A DNA stretch of 64,000 nucleotides from the NCBI GenBank assembly GCA_963662175.1, contig OY759215.1:19147079-19211078 (forward strand), in the 5' to 3' direction. Made by a program: the position numbers and the translations under genes. The notes under the pieces are model-generated. The model did not search any database and was not told the origin of the DNA. It saw nothing but the letters and a program-made list of their open reading frames with translations. Below are positions 22,289 through 33,200 of this stretch, piece after piece; within the stretch, counting starts at the first letter, position 1, and each line of letters starts with the position of its first letter. Origin of the DNA: Aradus depressus. Taxonomy: Eukaryota; Arthropoda; Insecta; Hemiptera; Aradidae.

Positions 22289-22514
22289 ATGTGATGTGGC
22301 CATTATTACATTCTACCATCATTCTCTCTCCATCTCCCCCTTCTCAAAATAATTTCATACTGGCGTTACTGAGTATATGAAAGTAATGAATTGGCGTCAG
22401 CGGTATTGGTGACTTTCTTAGAAATGCCAGTATGAAATGATTTTGAGAAGAGGAAGAGAGAGTGATTTGTAAGCATGGTTGGTATAAGAATGGTCTTTGA
22501 TGACCACATCCCAT
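22289..22514. mobile_element. MITE with long terminal inverted repeats, copy 2
   Basis: Left terminus atatgtgatgtggccat; right terminus, inverted, atatgggatgtggtcat. Inner arms ctccatctcccccttctcaa and ttgagaagaggaagagagag pair as well. Same family as 9991-10245, here with both termini. Confidence 0.85.
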
Positions 22515-22619
22515 ATATTATCCTTCTTACCCGAAAAAATAATAATAATGGAACCATATTTTTTAATAAGGAATATTTTTGGTAAGAACCAATTTTTCTA
22601 TAGGACGAAAAGTTTTCTG

Positions 22620-23085
22620 GTAAATGAAGGAAACGTCAAAAAATATGTGTTCAAGGACATTTTAGGACGATTTTGGCCATGTATCTCGTAAACGGAGCGA
22701 CCTTCGAAAATTAATATTTCATATAATCTGTGCCTTTTAGTTTTCTGTACAAATTTTGTTTGTATAAATTATTGATTTAGTAGGTCATAAATTAAGCGGT
22801 ATATTGTAAAAAATACTTAAGCTATTCAGGTCTAAGTTAGCACTTGTGACTTCTTCATTTCAAACTGCAGGTTCATAGCTACAATCGCTTTTGCATCGTT
22901 ACAACCTTTTGATCACATGCACCCACTGACGCACAGACAGACATCATCGCGAAAATGGTCTAAACGTATTCAGGGGACCTTGAAATGTGAAAATTCGTTA
23001 AAAACTTTCCTATTTTCGCTTGATTACAAATACTTCCTTATACTATAAGTATAAGTAGATCCTAGTAGATACTATAAGTATAAGT
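22620..23085 (+). repeat. Family-C copy
   Basis: catgtatctcgtaaacggag, taggtcataaattaagcggt, the gaaaatggtctaaacgtatt block and ttcctatttttcgc-like end. Shares order with 52040-52300 and 58230-58590. No ORF. Confidence 0.7.
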
Positions 23086-23106
23086 AATTTATAATAAATG
23101 GGTCAG

Positions 23107-23471
23107 CTTAACTTACCACGGAAAAATTTCGGAAAAAATAGGTAAAGAGTTGAAAAAAGAAGGTTTCAATATCGGGTTTAAAACTATCAATCCCATAAGC
23201 CAGTGCCTAGAGAGAGGTAGGGACAGAACAGATATTGAAAATAAAAGCGGTGTTTATAGTCTAGAGTGTGCGACGTGCAGTCAATTATACATTGGACAGA
23301 CAGGACGTCGTTTTAGGGAAAGAATCTACAGGCATCAAATATCTCCACTATTGCTCAAAAAGCAGGCTTCTTAATAGCTTAGAGCAATTAGAAATAAATA
23401 AAGCTACCAAAAGGAACATTTGCATGAATGACCAAATTTATTTCAACTATTCCCCTTTGTTAACACCCTGA
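23107..23471 (+). pseudogene. GIY-YIG endonuclease C-terminus of a Penelope-like element, frameshifted
   Basis: The frame from 23107 reads LTYHGKISEKIGKEL into KKEGFNIGFKTINPIS, then SGVYSLECATCSQLYIGQTG RRF. That gives the GIY-YIG signature as GVY...YIG with the following Arg, and the C..C pair typical of Penelope-like elements. After IYRH the frame breaks at about 23340. The continuation, LEQLEINKATKRNICMNDQ and a short tail to TP, is in another frame and ends at 23471. The domain acts in target nicking during Penelope retrotransposition. Here it is broken and the RT part is missing. Confidence 0.85.
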
Positions 23472-23800
23472 TCCAGTTCTGTTTCCACATACTATATGTT
23501 TGTATTATCTGTTATTAATATTTGGTTCCACATATATATTTAATGTTATCTAAATCTTAATATTATTATTAATTTTATTTATATTTTTTATTTGTATTTT
23601 TACTTATTTATTTGTTATTTTTCCATGTATTAGTATAATGATATTGTTTTATGTAAATTTAGAACTAAGTTTTGTTAGGAAATATTTCATGAGATAGCTA
23701 ATGGTACAGCCGGGGGACTCCCAAGTTTTAATAGCACCCTTTGACCTGAGATGTATTTGAAGGGTCGCTCTCTGCAAACTGACTTAGTTCACAACTAGAC

Positions 23801-23829
23801 CTGACGATGGTATAAAGCCGAAACCGGTA
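23801..23829 (+). ncRNA. Hammerhead ribozyme motif with palindromic stem III
   Basis: CTGACGA (23801-23807), stem II TGGT-ATAA-AGCCG, GAAA (23820-23823), ACCGGT, cleavage triplet GTA. Stem I starts GAC/GTT. All core bases are present. ACCGGT is self-complementary with no loop, so stem III can form only weakly within one molecule but well between two. Confidence 0.75.
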
Positions 23830-24465
23830 GTTGTATATATATATATCTTTAGTGGAATAGACAATATTTCAAAAATAAGTTTGTTTTATTCATTTATTAC
23901 AAGTTTCCACAATATGTCCGCGTTCCTCAACTTAGAAGTTGTAAGTAGATCCCACATTGCAAAAATGTGTGGGGTATTGGAAAGCTCCAGGTTGAGATGC
24001 CATTTAGGGATGTTAGTTGAAAACAGGTTATCTACGGAGCCTGTATGCTGTGATCTGTTGCTCAGATAGGTGCCTTGCTGAATGGGGTCGTAGGAAATGA
24101 AGAGCCCGGCTACTCTGATAGGAGGTGAATGGACTCTCCAACACCACCTGCCATTTCAGTTTCATAATACCTGCTTCAACTCTTACTTCCAGAGCCTACC
24201 GTCCTCCATCCGACTCTTCTACTGCCCCTAGCTATATGTCACAAGTTCAATGTTAGTTTTCCCTGGAATTTAATTTTTTTTCCTATTCCCTGAACCAAAA
24301 AAAAAAAAAAAAAAAAATCGGTTTGTAGTACAAACTAATAGTTGATTTACAAAGGGACTACTACATTTTGTGTCGATAATTCCATTACAACAGTTTTTGT
24401 GTTAAGACCCTCACAAACCGAGAAGAATTATAAACAATACTACTCAAAGAACAAACTGCAGAGAA

Positions 24466-24802
24466 ATTTAAACAACTTAAAATCCTGCCTTTGCCATCGC
24501 TGTTTATATTTGAAACATTAATGATTATTAGGAAAAATAGAAATATTTTCCCTCGCAACAATACTAGTCACGATTACGATACCAGGAAGAAAGAAGACTT
24601 TCGAATAACTAAACATTGCTCTTCTCTTTTTGAAAAAAGTATAACTCATAAAGGAATTAATTTATTTAATGCCCTTCCCCACTTCTTGAAGTCAATAGAT
24701 ACAATTAAAAAATTTAAATTTCAACTAAAAATGTTCATGTTAGAGGAAACCCTTTACACGGAAACGGAATTTTATTCTCACTGTTCAAAAAGAATGATAT
24801 AA
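24466..24802 (+). pseudogene. C-terminal tail of a non-LTR retrotransposon reverse transcriptase ORF
   Basis: Open frame reading KILPLPSLFIFETLMIIRK, HDYDTRKKEDFRITKH, then SLFEKSITHKGINLFNALP and a final FKFQLKMFMLEETLY, stop at 24802. The H-Y-x-T-R-x-K, GIxLFNxLP and FKxxLKxFLL blocks are the usual end of many insect LINE ORF2 proteins, after the RT domain. RT itself is missing, so this is a 5'-truncated copy. No in-frame stop in the surviving part. Confidence 0.75.
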
Positions 24803-25065
24803 TCACAATAAAGAATCGTTTTTCATATCCAAAATCATTATTTGATACAAAGCTTTCATTGTTATATTTTGGGCAGAGTTCCTCCACACCTTAAAAGTCA
24901 GTCCAATGTACGTTATTGTTTTATTTATTCATTTATATATATTTTTTCTATTTTAGACATTTTCATACATTCATTTATAATTGACTAATTATATATATAT
25001 TATTTTTCATATATTGTTATAGTTACATTGTTTTCTTTCTTTTCTATATCTCGCCACATTGGGAC

Positions 25066-25102
25066 CTGATGATGGGACGTAAGAACGTCCCGAAACATCG
25101 TT
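25066..25102 (+). ncRNA. Hammerhead ribozyme motif, best-formed stem II in the window
   Basis: CTGATGA (25066-25072), T, then a perfect 7-bp stem II GGGACGT-AAGA-ACGTCCC (25074-25091), GAAA (25092-25095), then ACATCGTT with AC/GT closing a short stem III and GTT as cleavage triplet. Every catalytic core base is present. Stem I pairing is not obvious, which lowers confidence in self-cleavage. Confidence 0.7.
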
Positions 25103-25292
25103 GGGGGATAAAGACACTTCCGAAGCGTTTTCTTTGAAAAATAGTTACCTATCTTAATTTTTATTAAATTGAAAAATGTGTCTACTTATTATGAACGTAT
25201 CTTGTATTATTATTTTTTTATTTTTTTTTATATACTCATATATTTTTAAGTATTTATTTGTACAGTTTTATTAATTTAATTTTACTTTTTTT

Positions 25293-25388
25293 TAATGTTT
25301 TTTTTTGTTACTACTAATCATAGATGTGTTAGACTCAAGTAGTTTTTTTTTGTTACTACTAATCATAGATGTGTTAGACTCAAGTAGT
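25293..25388 (+). repeat. Two direct copies of a 48-bp unit
   Basis: ttgttactactaatcataga followed by tgtgttagactcaagtagt occurs twice in succession within the LINE 3' region. Confidence 0.9.
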
Positions 25389-25489
25389 TATAAATCTAAT
25401 TTATAAGCTATCACAATGTATAAATTCATTTGACGTATCCTATTACCATGTGTTGGTTTAACGGAAATAAATTATTATTATTATTAACC

Positions 25490-25765
25490 CACTTCCCTTT
25501 GTCAATTTTGACTGAAAATCGATGGGTGTCAACCTTAGGGGTGGGGTTCTCGTTACACAATGTTTCATGTCGATACATTTATTCTACCGGGAGTTAGGTA
25601 GGGAGGGGAGGAGAACAGAGAAGTTGATCTCAAAATCTTATATTACCCTAATAACTGCTAATGTAAATTAAATATTGATTGACTTTGGAGGGAGAGCAAA
25701 AACGTAATAAATTAATTCGAGCTGGGGAGGTACATAGCCAGTCATTCACTGACGACTGTTTTTTT
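25490..25765. repeat. Family-H composite (inverted, then direct)
   Basis: 25490-25590 is a minus-orientation unit (ttgactgaaaatcgatgggt, catttattctaccgggagtt). 25600-25765 is plus orientation and ends at a diverged end-2 hairpin (agtcattcactgacgactg). Confidence 0.65.
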
Positions 25766-26242
25766 CACACATATAGGAAATAAGCCGTCGTGATTTTCTT
25801 ATCCATGTTTCGATACTATTATTCAGTTTTCCCATTTCATTCTTGGCTGTCTGATAGTTTTTCACCTAACGTCCTCTTAAATTATACCATATACTCCAAC
25901 CAATATGAACATATATATATATTTTCCAGTTTTCTTATAAAATTTTTCTCCTCCGTTTTTTCACCCCAAAAAAGCTAGGTATGTAACGCTTCACATGGTA
26001 CCATTCTATCTCTTGTTAATTATTCACGGGAAACTTACCTAGCTGTTTTCCTGAAGCTCTACGATGTTTTTAGATTGTATTGTAAAAAGCATCTGCTATC
26101 TTGGCTCGGTTCCACCGAATGAAGTATATGCATGGAATATACTTGGGCGTAGTGTAAGCAGAATGTACCTAACAACTATAAACATGGGTGATGATCTATC
26201 ACAGGACACTGTCATCTGAACAAACACCGGCATCGCCAGAAA

Positions 26243-26277
26243 CAGCGATGGTCCCGAGCCTGTGCGATGTCGCAATA
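26243..26277 (+). mobile_element. Short SINE-A fragment
   Basis: agcgatggtcccgagcctgt followed by gcgatgtcgcaat, the centre of SINE-A. Confidence 0.6.
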
Positions 26278-26469
26278 TGTAACTATTTAAAATTAAAATC
26301 CTAATGACTCCGAAATGAACATATCAATACGAAATTCTATATGTAGACTCAGAAGTTCATAATTATGACAGCTTCTGGTTTTCTGCCAAATCGGACAATT
26401 GAAAAATATATTCTTGCGGCAAAGCAAATTTCTTCTTGCGACAAAAAACTTTTTTTTTTTTTTTTGTGT

Positions 26470-26735
26470 CAGTGGTACGGAATAAGTAGTAGACACCAGT
26501 CGGTGGTAGGGTATAGTAGACACCTCTAGGTGATAGGGAATAGTAGTAGATACCAATCGGTGATAGGGTGTAGTAGACACCACTAGGTGATAGGGAATAG
26601 TAGTAGACACCAGTCAGTGATAGGGTATAGTAGACACCACTAGGTAATAGGGAATAGTAGTAGATACCAATCGGTGATAGGGTGTAGTAGACACCACTAG
26701 GTGATAGGGAATAGTAGTAGACACCACTAGGTGAT
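26470..26735 (+). repeat. Minisatellite, ~27/30-bp alternating units
   Basis: About nine units of gtgatagggtatagtagaca plus ccactag, alternating with a form containing an extra agtagt. The ORFs at 26293-26610 and 26363-26878 (Tyr/Ser/Pro repeats) are translations of this array, not genes. Confidence 0.9.
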
Positions 26736-27391
26736 TCTCTCGATGAGAATAGAGTTTTACTACCCAAGCTATTCAAAGTATGAAGAATGTTTTTTAATTT
26801 AATTCTGTAAGAAGATAATGTCAAGAAGATATCTTGCCGCAAGAATATAGTTTTCTCCATGTATTCTTTGCAAAACAAAGAAAAGCATCCTGATCATTCA
26901 GGATCATTCACCTGAAGCCCTAAAAAAATATATATGTAATGTGAGTCTGTTGAATTGATGAGAAGTTTCCTAGGATGAGTACAGCTTGGTAGGTTCTCGA
27001 GTTGAATGCCCTTCACGTTCGGAGGTTTCATCTGAGTGTACACGAACCTATCTACCTCCACAATTATATGTCTACAGTCAGTCTGTACAAAAATCAACAG
27101 GGACAGTACTATCATTGGCTGGGTCCTATACGATAAGGTAGGTTTTAGGTGGGTTCTCAGGGTGTGTTTACAGCTGGGAGTTATGACCGCGCACCGGTTT
27201 CTTCTAGCACTCCTCTGACATTAAGACAGATAATGACATACGATAGTATCGTACCGGAGTGTAACGGACAGGAACCACGCCTTCTCAACACAACACTAGT
27301 CAACAAGAGCGCTGTACTACATACGAGTACACTTCTGTCTTGTTCATATCTGCGCTAAAATGAATGCGCAATGAAATATAAAAATATTATA

Positions 27392-27747
27392 TAGTATAGA
27401 GGGCGCCGGTAGCTCAGTGGTATGCGTGCTTGTCTTCTGAGCTCAAGAACGTGGATTCGAAACCCGACCGAGGCCCTTAGTTTATTTAATCTGGGAGGTA
27501 AAATAAACTTAAGCACGTCATCCCTCGGATGGGACGTTAAGCAATGGTCCCGAGCCTGTACGATGTCAGGTACTTGTTAAAGACCCCTACCCTAGGGTAG
27601 CATAAAAATTTAGGGTAGGCAAAATTTAGGACTCCCACAGTAGAGTCGGGCTCATGTCCACCAGAGTGACGAAAGAGCGCTCTGGTAGTAGGTGATATGA
27701 CCTCATAGTTAAAGCCCGGGCATGAGTCATAAAATCTAACTTAACCT
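27392..27747 (+). mobile_element. SINE-A copy, full length with target duplication
   Basis: Flanked by aaaaatattata at 27380-27391 and 27748-27759. Head gcgccggtagctcagtggta, conserved block gtcatccctcggatgggacg, tail ctaacttaacctaa. A box intact; B box ggattcgaaac changed at one position. Confidence 0.9.
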
Positions 27748-27804
27748 AAAAATATTATACATGATGGATAAAGATTCACTACCTCTTGATAAAGAAAGGT
27801 TAGA

Positions 27805-27890
27805 AAACCGAGTAAAAATATCGTCGATGAATCATCGGCATTGTACTTCCCCAGAACGAATTAATCAAGCCACTGTAATTTACTCAGATT
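27805..27890 (-). repeat. Family-H fragment (end-2 side)
   Basis: tcgtcgatgaatcatcggca (compensated hairpin: both arms changed) and ttccccagaacgaattaatc. Confidence 0.7.
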
Positions 27891-28059
27891 TATTTTAAAG
27901 TTTACTCCTTAATCTTGAATATTAAAGTAAGTGAGGGCAAGAAGGTATCCTTTATTGATAAGGGATTTATGCAAAGCTAACGAACAAGGGATTAAAATAT
28001 CTCTCGATAAAAAATTAGGTTTTTTTGTTAAATTTTTTTTTTTTATACTTTCCCAAGCT

Positions 28060-29445
28060 ATATTTTTTTACTTCCATGTATAGAGGAAATTATTTAATCG
28101 TTCAGCAATTCGATGTTGAGTTATGTCACGCCCTATGTCAGAAATGGAAAAAATGTTCTTGAACTTGTTCTGTGAACTTTAATAGAATGAATATCGAACC
28201 CAGAATTCCATAAAGACAACACCAATTGATTTACAGCCAATTCGGCCGAAAGGAAGAAGTGGTTTTGGAGGAGGGCTTGACACAAAATCGACAATAACTC
28301 CCAATGGATTGAATTTATCGACATTAAAATTAATATGTGAATTCAGAACACAATAAAGATACACAATAAGGATAGGTACCTGTTTACTGAAGGGAAGGGA
28401 GGATCAGAGAAGGAACTCAATTCAAAATGATGTATGGACATGAAATTGAATATATGGATCCAGGACACAATAAGGATATTATATACAAACAATAAGGGTA
28501 CCTGTTTACCGAAGGGAAGGAAGGATCAGAGAAGGAACTCAATTCAAAATTATGTATCGACATGAAATTTAATATATGGATCCAGGACACAATAAGGATA
28601 TTATACACAAACAATAAGGGTACCTGTTTACCGAAGGGAAGGGAGGATCAGAAAAGGGACTCAATTCAAAATTATGTATCGACATGAAATTTAATATATG
28701 GATCCAGGACACAATAAGGATATTATACACAATAAGGATACCTGTTTACCGAAGGGAAGGAAGGATCAGAGAAGGAACTCAATTCAAAATTATGTATCGA
28801 CATGAAATTTAATATATGGATCCAGGACACAATAAGGATATTATACACAAACAATAAGGGTACCTGTTTACCGAAGGGAAGGGAGGATCAGAAAAGGGAC
28901 TCAATTCAAAATTATGTATCGACATGAAATTTAATATATGGATCCAGGACACAATAAGGATATTATACACAATAAGGATACCTGTTTACCGAAGAGAAGG
29001 AAGGATCAGAGAAGGAACTCAATTCAAAATTATGTATCGACATGAAATTTAATATGTGGATCCAGGACACAATAAGGATATTATACACAATAAGGATACC
29101 TGTTTACCGAAGAGAAGGAAGGATCAGAGAAGGAACTCAATCCAAAATTATGTATCGACATGAAATTTAATATGTGGATCCAGGACACAATAAGGATATT
29201 ATACACAATAAGGATACCTGTTTACCGAAGAGAAGGAAGGATCAGAGAAGGAACTCAATTCAAAATTATGTATCGACATGAAATTTAATATGTGGATCCA
29301 GGACACAATAAGGATATTATACACAATAAGGATACCTGTTTACCGAAGAGAAGGAAGGATCAGAGAAGGAACTCAATCCAAAATGATGTATCGACATGAA
29401 ATTTAATATGTGGATCCAGGACACAATAAGGATATTTACTTAAAC
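28060..29445 (+). repeat. Family-H copy whose internal unit is amplified into a 118/122-bp array
   Basis: Nine copies of a unit marked by gtggatccaggacacaata, at 28457, 28579, 28701, 28819, 28941, 29059, 29177, 29295 and 29413. Spacings are 122,122,118,122,118,118,118,118; the 4-bp difference is cacaaacaataa versus cacaataa. The unit is recognisably the family-H internal unit (tatcgacatgaaatttaata, aaggaaggatcagagaagg). Minus ORFs at 28133-28614 and 29360-29542 are array read-throughs. Confidence 0.95.
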
Positions 29446-29559
29446 TCAAAATCCCTATTAACTGTAGATGTAATAAAGTTTCCAATATTGAGAAGTCCCT
29501 AATTAATAAAACATCAATAGAATCAACGAAATGATTTCTCACAGAAATAAAATACGTTG

Positions 29560-29845
29560 TCTTCCCACTGTTTTATTTCCGACCAGAACCGGTTTTCCAC
29601 TGCGTCATCATCAGTGGCGCATCTATGAATACATATAAAATATAAATATGGAAAAATCACTCATATGTATATCGTATTATTTTCGAATGAATGATTGTGT
29701 ATTTATTTAATTTAAAGTAATCAAAAACTAAAAATTATTTTTATTTTATTATTGTGTACCCTGATGCTTTATTTAGTTCTCCGTATTTATATTTTATTTG
29801 TATTCATAGATGTGCCACTGAAACAGTTTTTTAGCCAACTAAATA
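29560..29845. mobile_element. Inverted pair of Penelope-type ends
   Basis: Left gtggcgcatctatgaataca is inverted at right tgtattcatagatgtgccac, with a central AT-rich spacer. The left end holds a hammerhead-like core. Confidence 0.7.
29586..29614 (-). ncRNA. Hammerhead-like motif, weak stem II
   Basis: Minus strand CTGATGA (29614-29608), a poorly pairing stem II (TGACGCAGTG), GGAAA, then the 8-nt palindrome AACCGGTT and C. Core complete, stem II doubtful. Confidence 0.45.
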
Positions 29846-30085
29846 CCAATGCCAATTAAAAAACTTTTTTTTTCATTTTTTTTTTAATTAAAAATTGTAT
29901 GTCTACGTATTCTTACATACTAGAATTGTACTGGATCATGTCGATGAGAAGGCAAACAGCTTCTTAGATGAATCCTTTTTCTTAGTTTTATATATAAAAT
30001 TCCCAATGAGTTGCTAAGTAGAAAAGCCCATTAAATTTAAGCTAAAAGGAATTCGGAGGGAAGGCTGGGCCCTAGGAAGGACGGA

Positions 30086-30105
30086 GGGGGGGGGGGGGGG
30101 GGGGG
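30086..30105 (+). repeat. Poly-G tract (20 bp)
   Basis: Uninterrupted G run. It creates the Pro run in the minus ORF at 30014-30232, not a gene. Confidence 0.95.
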
Positions 30106-30394
30106 ACTTTTCCGGAGGATAAAAGCTTCTCTCTAGGGGATTTTTTTGAATAATAAAACGTTTTACGGAGACCCTTTTCTGGCCTGTAGGGGTTGACATT
30201 CGGACACACCAAACCGCACCACCTGTTTTCACATATACCCCGTTTTTATTATTTATTTATTTATATATTTTTATTTTATATAAAATTCATGTAGAATAAA
30301 AATTTATTTTTACTCAATTTATTTTGAGTCAATGTCAGAATCTGTGTGTCGAAATAGTGGGAAGCTAATAAAACAAATGTAAACAAAGAACTTG

Positions 30395-30510
30395 GTTAAC
30401 TTTTACATTGTTAAAAAAAATATAAAGAAAAACGTATGTTTTTTGAAAATATTGTCTTTCACAAAATATATGGGAGTACTTTCGATAATCTACCGTCTTC
30501 AGCCACGGCT
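30395..30510 (-). mobile_element. Penelope-type end
   Basis: aaagaaaaacgtatgttttt, atattgtctttcacaaaata, then the hammerhead block. Same family as 44764-45060. Confidence 0.7.
30474..30502 (-). ncRNA. Hammerhead ribozyme motif with palindromic stem III
   Basis: Minus strand CTGAAGA (30502-30496), C, stem II GGTA-GAT-TATC, GAAA, palindrome AGTACT (30480-30475) and C17, giving cleavage triplet CTC. All core bases present. Confidence 0.7.
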
Positions 30511-30661
30511 TAACAAATACTAAATGGAAGTTCAATCACTTGACAATCCAAACTGTCCCCCTTTTCAGGGAAAAAACCGGGGGGAGGGGGCTGAAAAAGG
30601 GGACATTTTTTGGTTGAAAACTGGTTGAATTTTCATGTTTATATTCCACAAAAATTTAGTA

Positions 30662-30955
30662 AGTTATTATGACTCATACCCGGGTTTTGACTACGAGGTT
30701 ATGTCGCCTGCTACAAGACGCGACGGGGACATAAGCCCGACTCTACAGTGGGATTACTAAATTTTGCTTACCTTGGTTTAATTACCTAAGGTGGGAGGTC
30801 TTTAATGAGTATCTGATATCGTATAGGCTCGAGACCATCTCTTAACTTTTTTTTTTTTTTTTTTTTTTTTTCTTAGATAAAATAAACTAAGGACCTTGGT
30901 CGAGTTTTGAACCCGCGATTTTGAGCTCAATAGGCGAGCACGCTACCTCTCGACC
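30662..30955 (-). mobile_element. SINE-A copy with a T-run replacing the conserved block
   Basis: tattatgactcatacccggg to agcacgctacctctcgacca. The ccatccgaaggacgg block is replaced by ~27 T at 30846-30871. Confidence 0.8.
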
Positions 30956-30999
30956 AAACTCACTTCGAATTCTCACCCCTAATGCCACTAAGTTGATAT

Positions 31000-32165
31000 A
31001 ATATATTGTGTATTTTCATTCATTCAGTTCATTTTAAAGATTGTACGAATTTTTACTTTATTTTTCTTCCTCTACTTTAATATGTGGACTATGCCATATA
31101 GTCTTTATTTCTTATATTTAATATGTATTCTACATATAAATATTTTCGGGCGACTAAGGATATTGAGGATTCGCATCGCCAACGAAGTAAATAAGGTTAG
31201 TGAAATAGTCTTCAGTACTTTTTCATATGAATTTCCTAGAACGCAAAATATAAAAAAAGAAAGTTGAAGATTCTCAGGTTTTATTCTACAGTTCACCATC
31301 GTTCTACTTAATCAGTGCATAATTGCAGGCGTTTATAGTTTCTGTACTTACATATATCTCGGGTGTTTGGGTAAAAGGGTTTAAATCAGCAAATTAAGCT
31401 TAAAACCTTTTTTACTTCCTCAGGTGCATAGGGAATATTATGTAATCTGTCAAAAAGACGGAGTTTTCAACGGATTTTTATGTTTTCAAAAATGAAAAAA
31501 AAAAATAGTTCTCCTTTTGATGACACCAGCACACTGATGACGACCCATTTTGATGACAACCTGCTAAAACAGATTCGAGTAATGTGCTCTATCCCCGGCG
31601 CCATTCACGAGACTGACTGCACTGTCCCTTCAGATGAATTTTGTCAGAAGCTGACGCTAGCCTGTTGACAATTACAATCTTCTCTTCTCTATCACATCTG
31701 CCCCAAAAATGAAAGGATTCAAACTTCATGAACATTTGGTACAACGAACAACAATTTATCTATTTTATTAACTCGGTACCATTTGATTCCGACCAACCAT
31801 ATGTCCATTGGGTATTGCTTTATAAATATGTGGGAAAAAAGAGCCAGTTGGTTACGTTTTTTTTATAGGAATGTCGAGAGGGGAAAACCATCTCAACCGC
31901 AAACAATGGCGCCGTCTGAACAAGTTAACGCCCCTATCACAAAATATTTTATATAGTTTGACACTGAACATTAAGCTAATGGCGCGTACAAAACCTTAAC
32001 AACTACACCCTTTGTCAAAGTCAGCACAGACTTCAACTTTCGTTTGTATAGGTACTTAATCTTCGTTCATCGATTCGAAATATTCAAAAATGTATTTTAT
32101 GTATAGGTCTCACATCTCATGGACAATTTTCTCGAGAACCACACATACACAAATATATATTACCA
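31000..32165. other. No gene recognised
   Basis: Mostly apparently single-copy sequence. The plus ORF at 31082-31267 includes an amphipathic RLRILRIRIANEVNK followed by a donor-like aag|gttagt at 31196, but no acceptor or family can be named. The ORF at 31480-31668 has no recognisable domain. Confidence 0.45.
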
Positions 32166-32166
32166 T

Positions 32167-32262
32167 GGGGCCATGGTGACTGTGCGGGCTAGAGCATAGG
32201 GCTTTGATCTCATGGTTACGGGTTCGAAACCGGTCCGGAAGAGAGTTTTGTTTAGTTGATAG
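32167..32262 (+). mobile_element. SINE-B copy (tRNA head)
   Basis: ggggccatggtgactgtgcg, gctagagcatagggctttg and a B box gggttcgaaacc. Same family as 35471-35602 (minus). Confidence 0.75.
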
Positions 32263-32264
32263 TA

Positions 32265-32345
32265 CGAAGTATAAAGGAAGTTATGTAATCGGCCATAAAT
32301 TCTATATTGAGTTTTCACCGAAATTTCATGTTTTCGACGCCCTTT
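32265..32345 (+). repeat. Family-H end-1 fragment
   Basis: agtacgaagtataaaggaag, gttatgtaatcggccataaa, ccgaaatttcatgttttcg. Confidence 0.7.
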
Positions 32346-32354
32346 AAATATATA

Positions 32355-33022
32355 CAGTTGACTCTCGATAATTTGAAACTCAAGGGACTATAGGAAAAGT
32401 TCAAATTACCGAAAGTTCAAATAACCAAGACTAGGAAGAAGTTGGGAAAAAATTCAAATAAACAAGAGTGGAATTAAAAGTATGTACGTTCATACATAAG
32501 TGATACATTTTGAATGATTCCTTGATCTACTTCCGGTGATTTTACCCTTATTTTTTCAAATCATGGACAATGTAGATGGTAAAATATTGAAATGCTTTTT
32601 TTCAATATTCCATTTTCCACAGCCTCTATAACACGCAGTTTCTCACCAATTGAAAGACATTTATTCTTTCTGGAGCTCATTTTGATTTTAAAAATTAGAA
32701 AAACGCTGTTTAAATTTAACTAAAGAAAGAAAACTGCAAACTCAATTAATCTAGTCCAGGGCATGTAAACAAAGGACAGGTCTGTGCAGGATCAAATGAC
32801 TCACATCAGAAGGGGGCACTTCAAATTATAGAGAGTTGGGGAGCCCTGACTTCAAATTATAGAGTGTTGGCGAGTAAGATGCCATTGCTACAACTTCAAA
32901 TTACCGAGGGGACCAAATGTACATTAATTTCTTTCAATTTATCGAGTGTTTTTCCTAGGAACCTGGACAAAACTTTAAATTATCGAGAGATTCAAATTAT
33001 CAAATTATCGAAGAGTCGACTG
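32355..33022. mobile_element. pogo/Tigger-like DNA transposon, internally deleted
   Basis: Left terminus CAGTTGACTCTCGATAATTT preceded by TA; right terminus, inverted, CAGTCGACTCTTCGATAATT. Many internal repeats of aattatcgag-like words. It contains the start of a transposase ORF on the minus strand. The right flank lacks a clean TA. Confidence 0.85.
32561..32680 (-). pseudogene. N-terminus of a pogo/Tigger-type (CENP-B-like) transposase
   Basis: From ATG at 32680 the frame reads MSSRKNKCLSIGEKLRVIEA then VENGILKKSISIFYHLHCP and a stop at 32561. The LSxxEKLRVIEAVENG pattern is the first helix region of the CENP-B/pogo N-terminal helix-turn-helix that binds the terminal inverted repeats. Expected continuation (helix-turn-helix remainder, DDE catalytic domain) is gone. 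Too short to function. Confidence 0.75.
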
Positions 33023-33054
33023 GATATATACATATTTCTGTGTGTTTGTGAGGC

Positions 33055-33200
33055 GATAACTCCCAGTAGAATGAAAAATTTATAAATACGAAATTTTAGG
33101 TTTGTATCCAGAACCCCAGGACGACGGGGCGAGTTTTCAGCGGAATTGGACAAAGGGACGACGGGGTTCAACTCAGACCCCAATAAATGTTAATGTAATG
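33055..33200 (+). repeat. Family-H internal fragment
   Basis: actcccagtagaatgaaaaa, aggacgacggggcgagtttt, ggttcaactcagacccc. Confidence 0.6.

Larger units (their letters stand above)
23107..23880 (+). mobile_element. Penelope-like element, 3' part
   Basis: Order: frame-broken GIY-YIG coding remnant (23107-23471), AT-rich 3' UTR, hammerhead motif (23801-23829), then the terminal line gtggaatagacaatatttca. This matches the known layout of Penelope-like retroelements (RT then GIY-YIG, with hammerheads in the terminal repeats). The RT domain is absent (5' truncated). Confidence 0.85.
24420..25490 (+). mobile_element. LINE 3' fragment, probably with a nested Penelope end
   Basis: Coding tail (to 24802), a long AT-rich 3' region and a 3' terminus acggaaataaattattatta at 25458-25489. 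The same terminus occurs inverted at 61496-61560, confirming a LINE-type end. Within the 3' region, 24826-25150 resembles a Penelope end: agttcctccaca is shared with 51840-51860, and a hammerhead lies at 25066. Confidence 0.75.

Noticed and set aside
26293..26878. Two Tyr/Ser/Pro repeat proteins on the minus strand
   Set aside because: They are translations of a minisatellite in different frames, including a poly-A run.
27392..27480. Genuine tRNA genes at SINE-A and SINE-B heads
   Set aside because: A and B boxes are present, but no acceptor stem pairs, the anticodon loop is irregular, and each is followed by the SINE body.
28400..29440. CRISPR array
   Set aside because: Units are tandem without unique spacers of regular size, no cas genes, and the genome is eukaryotic.
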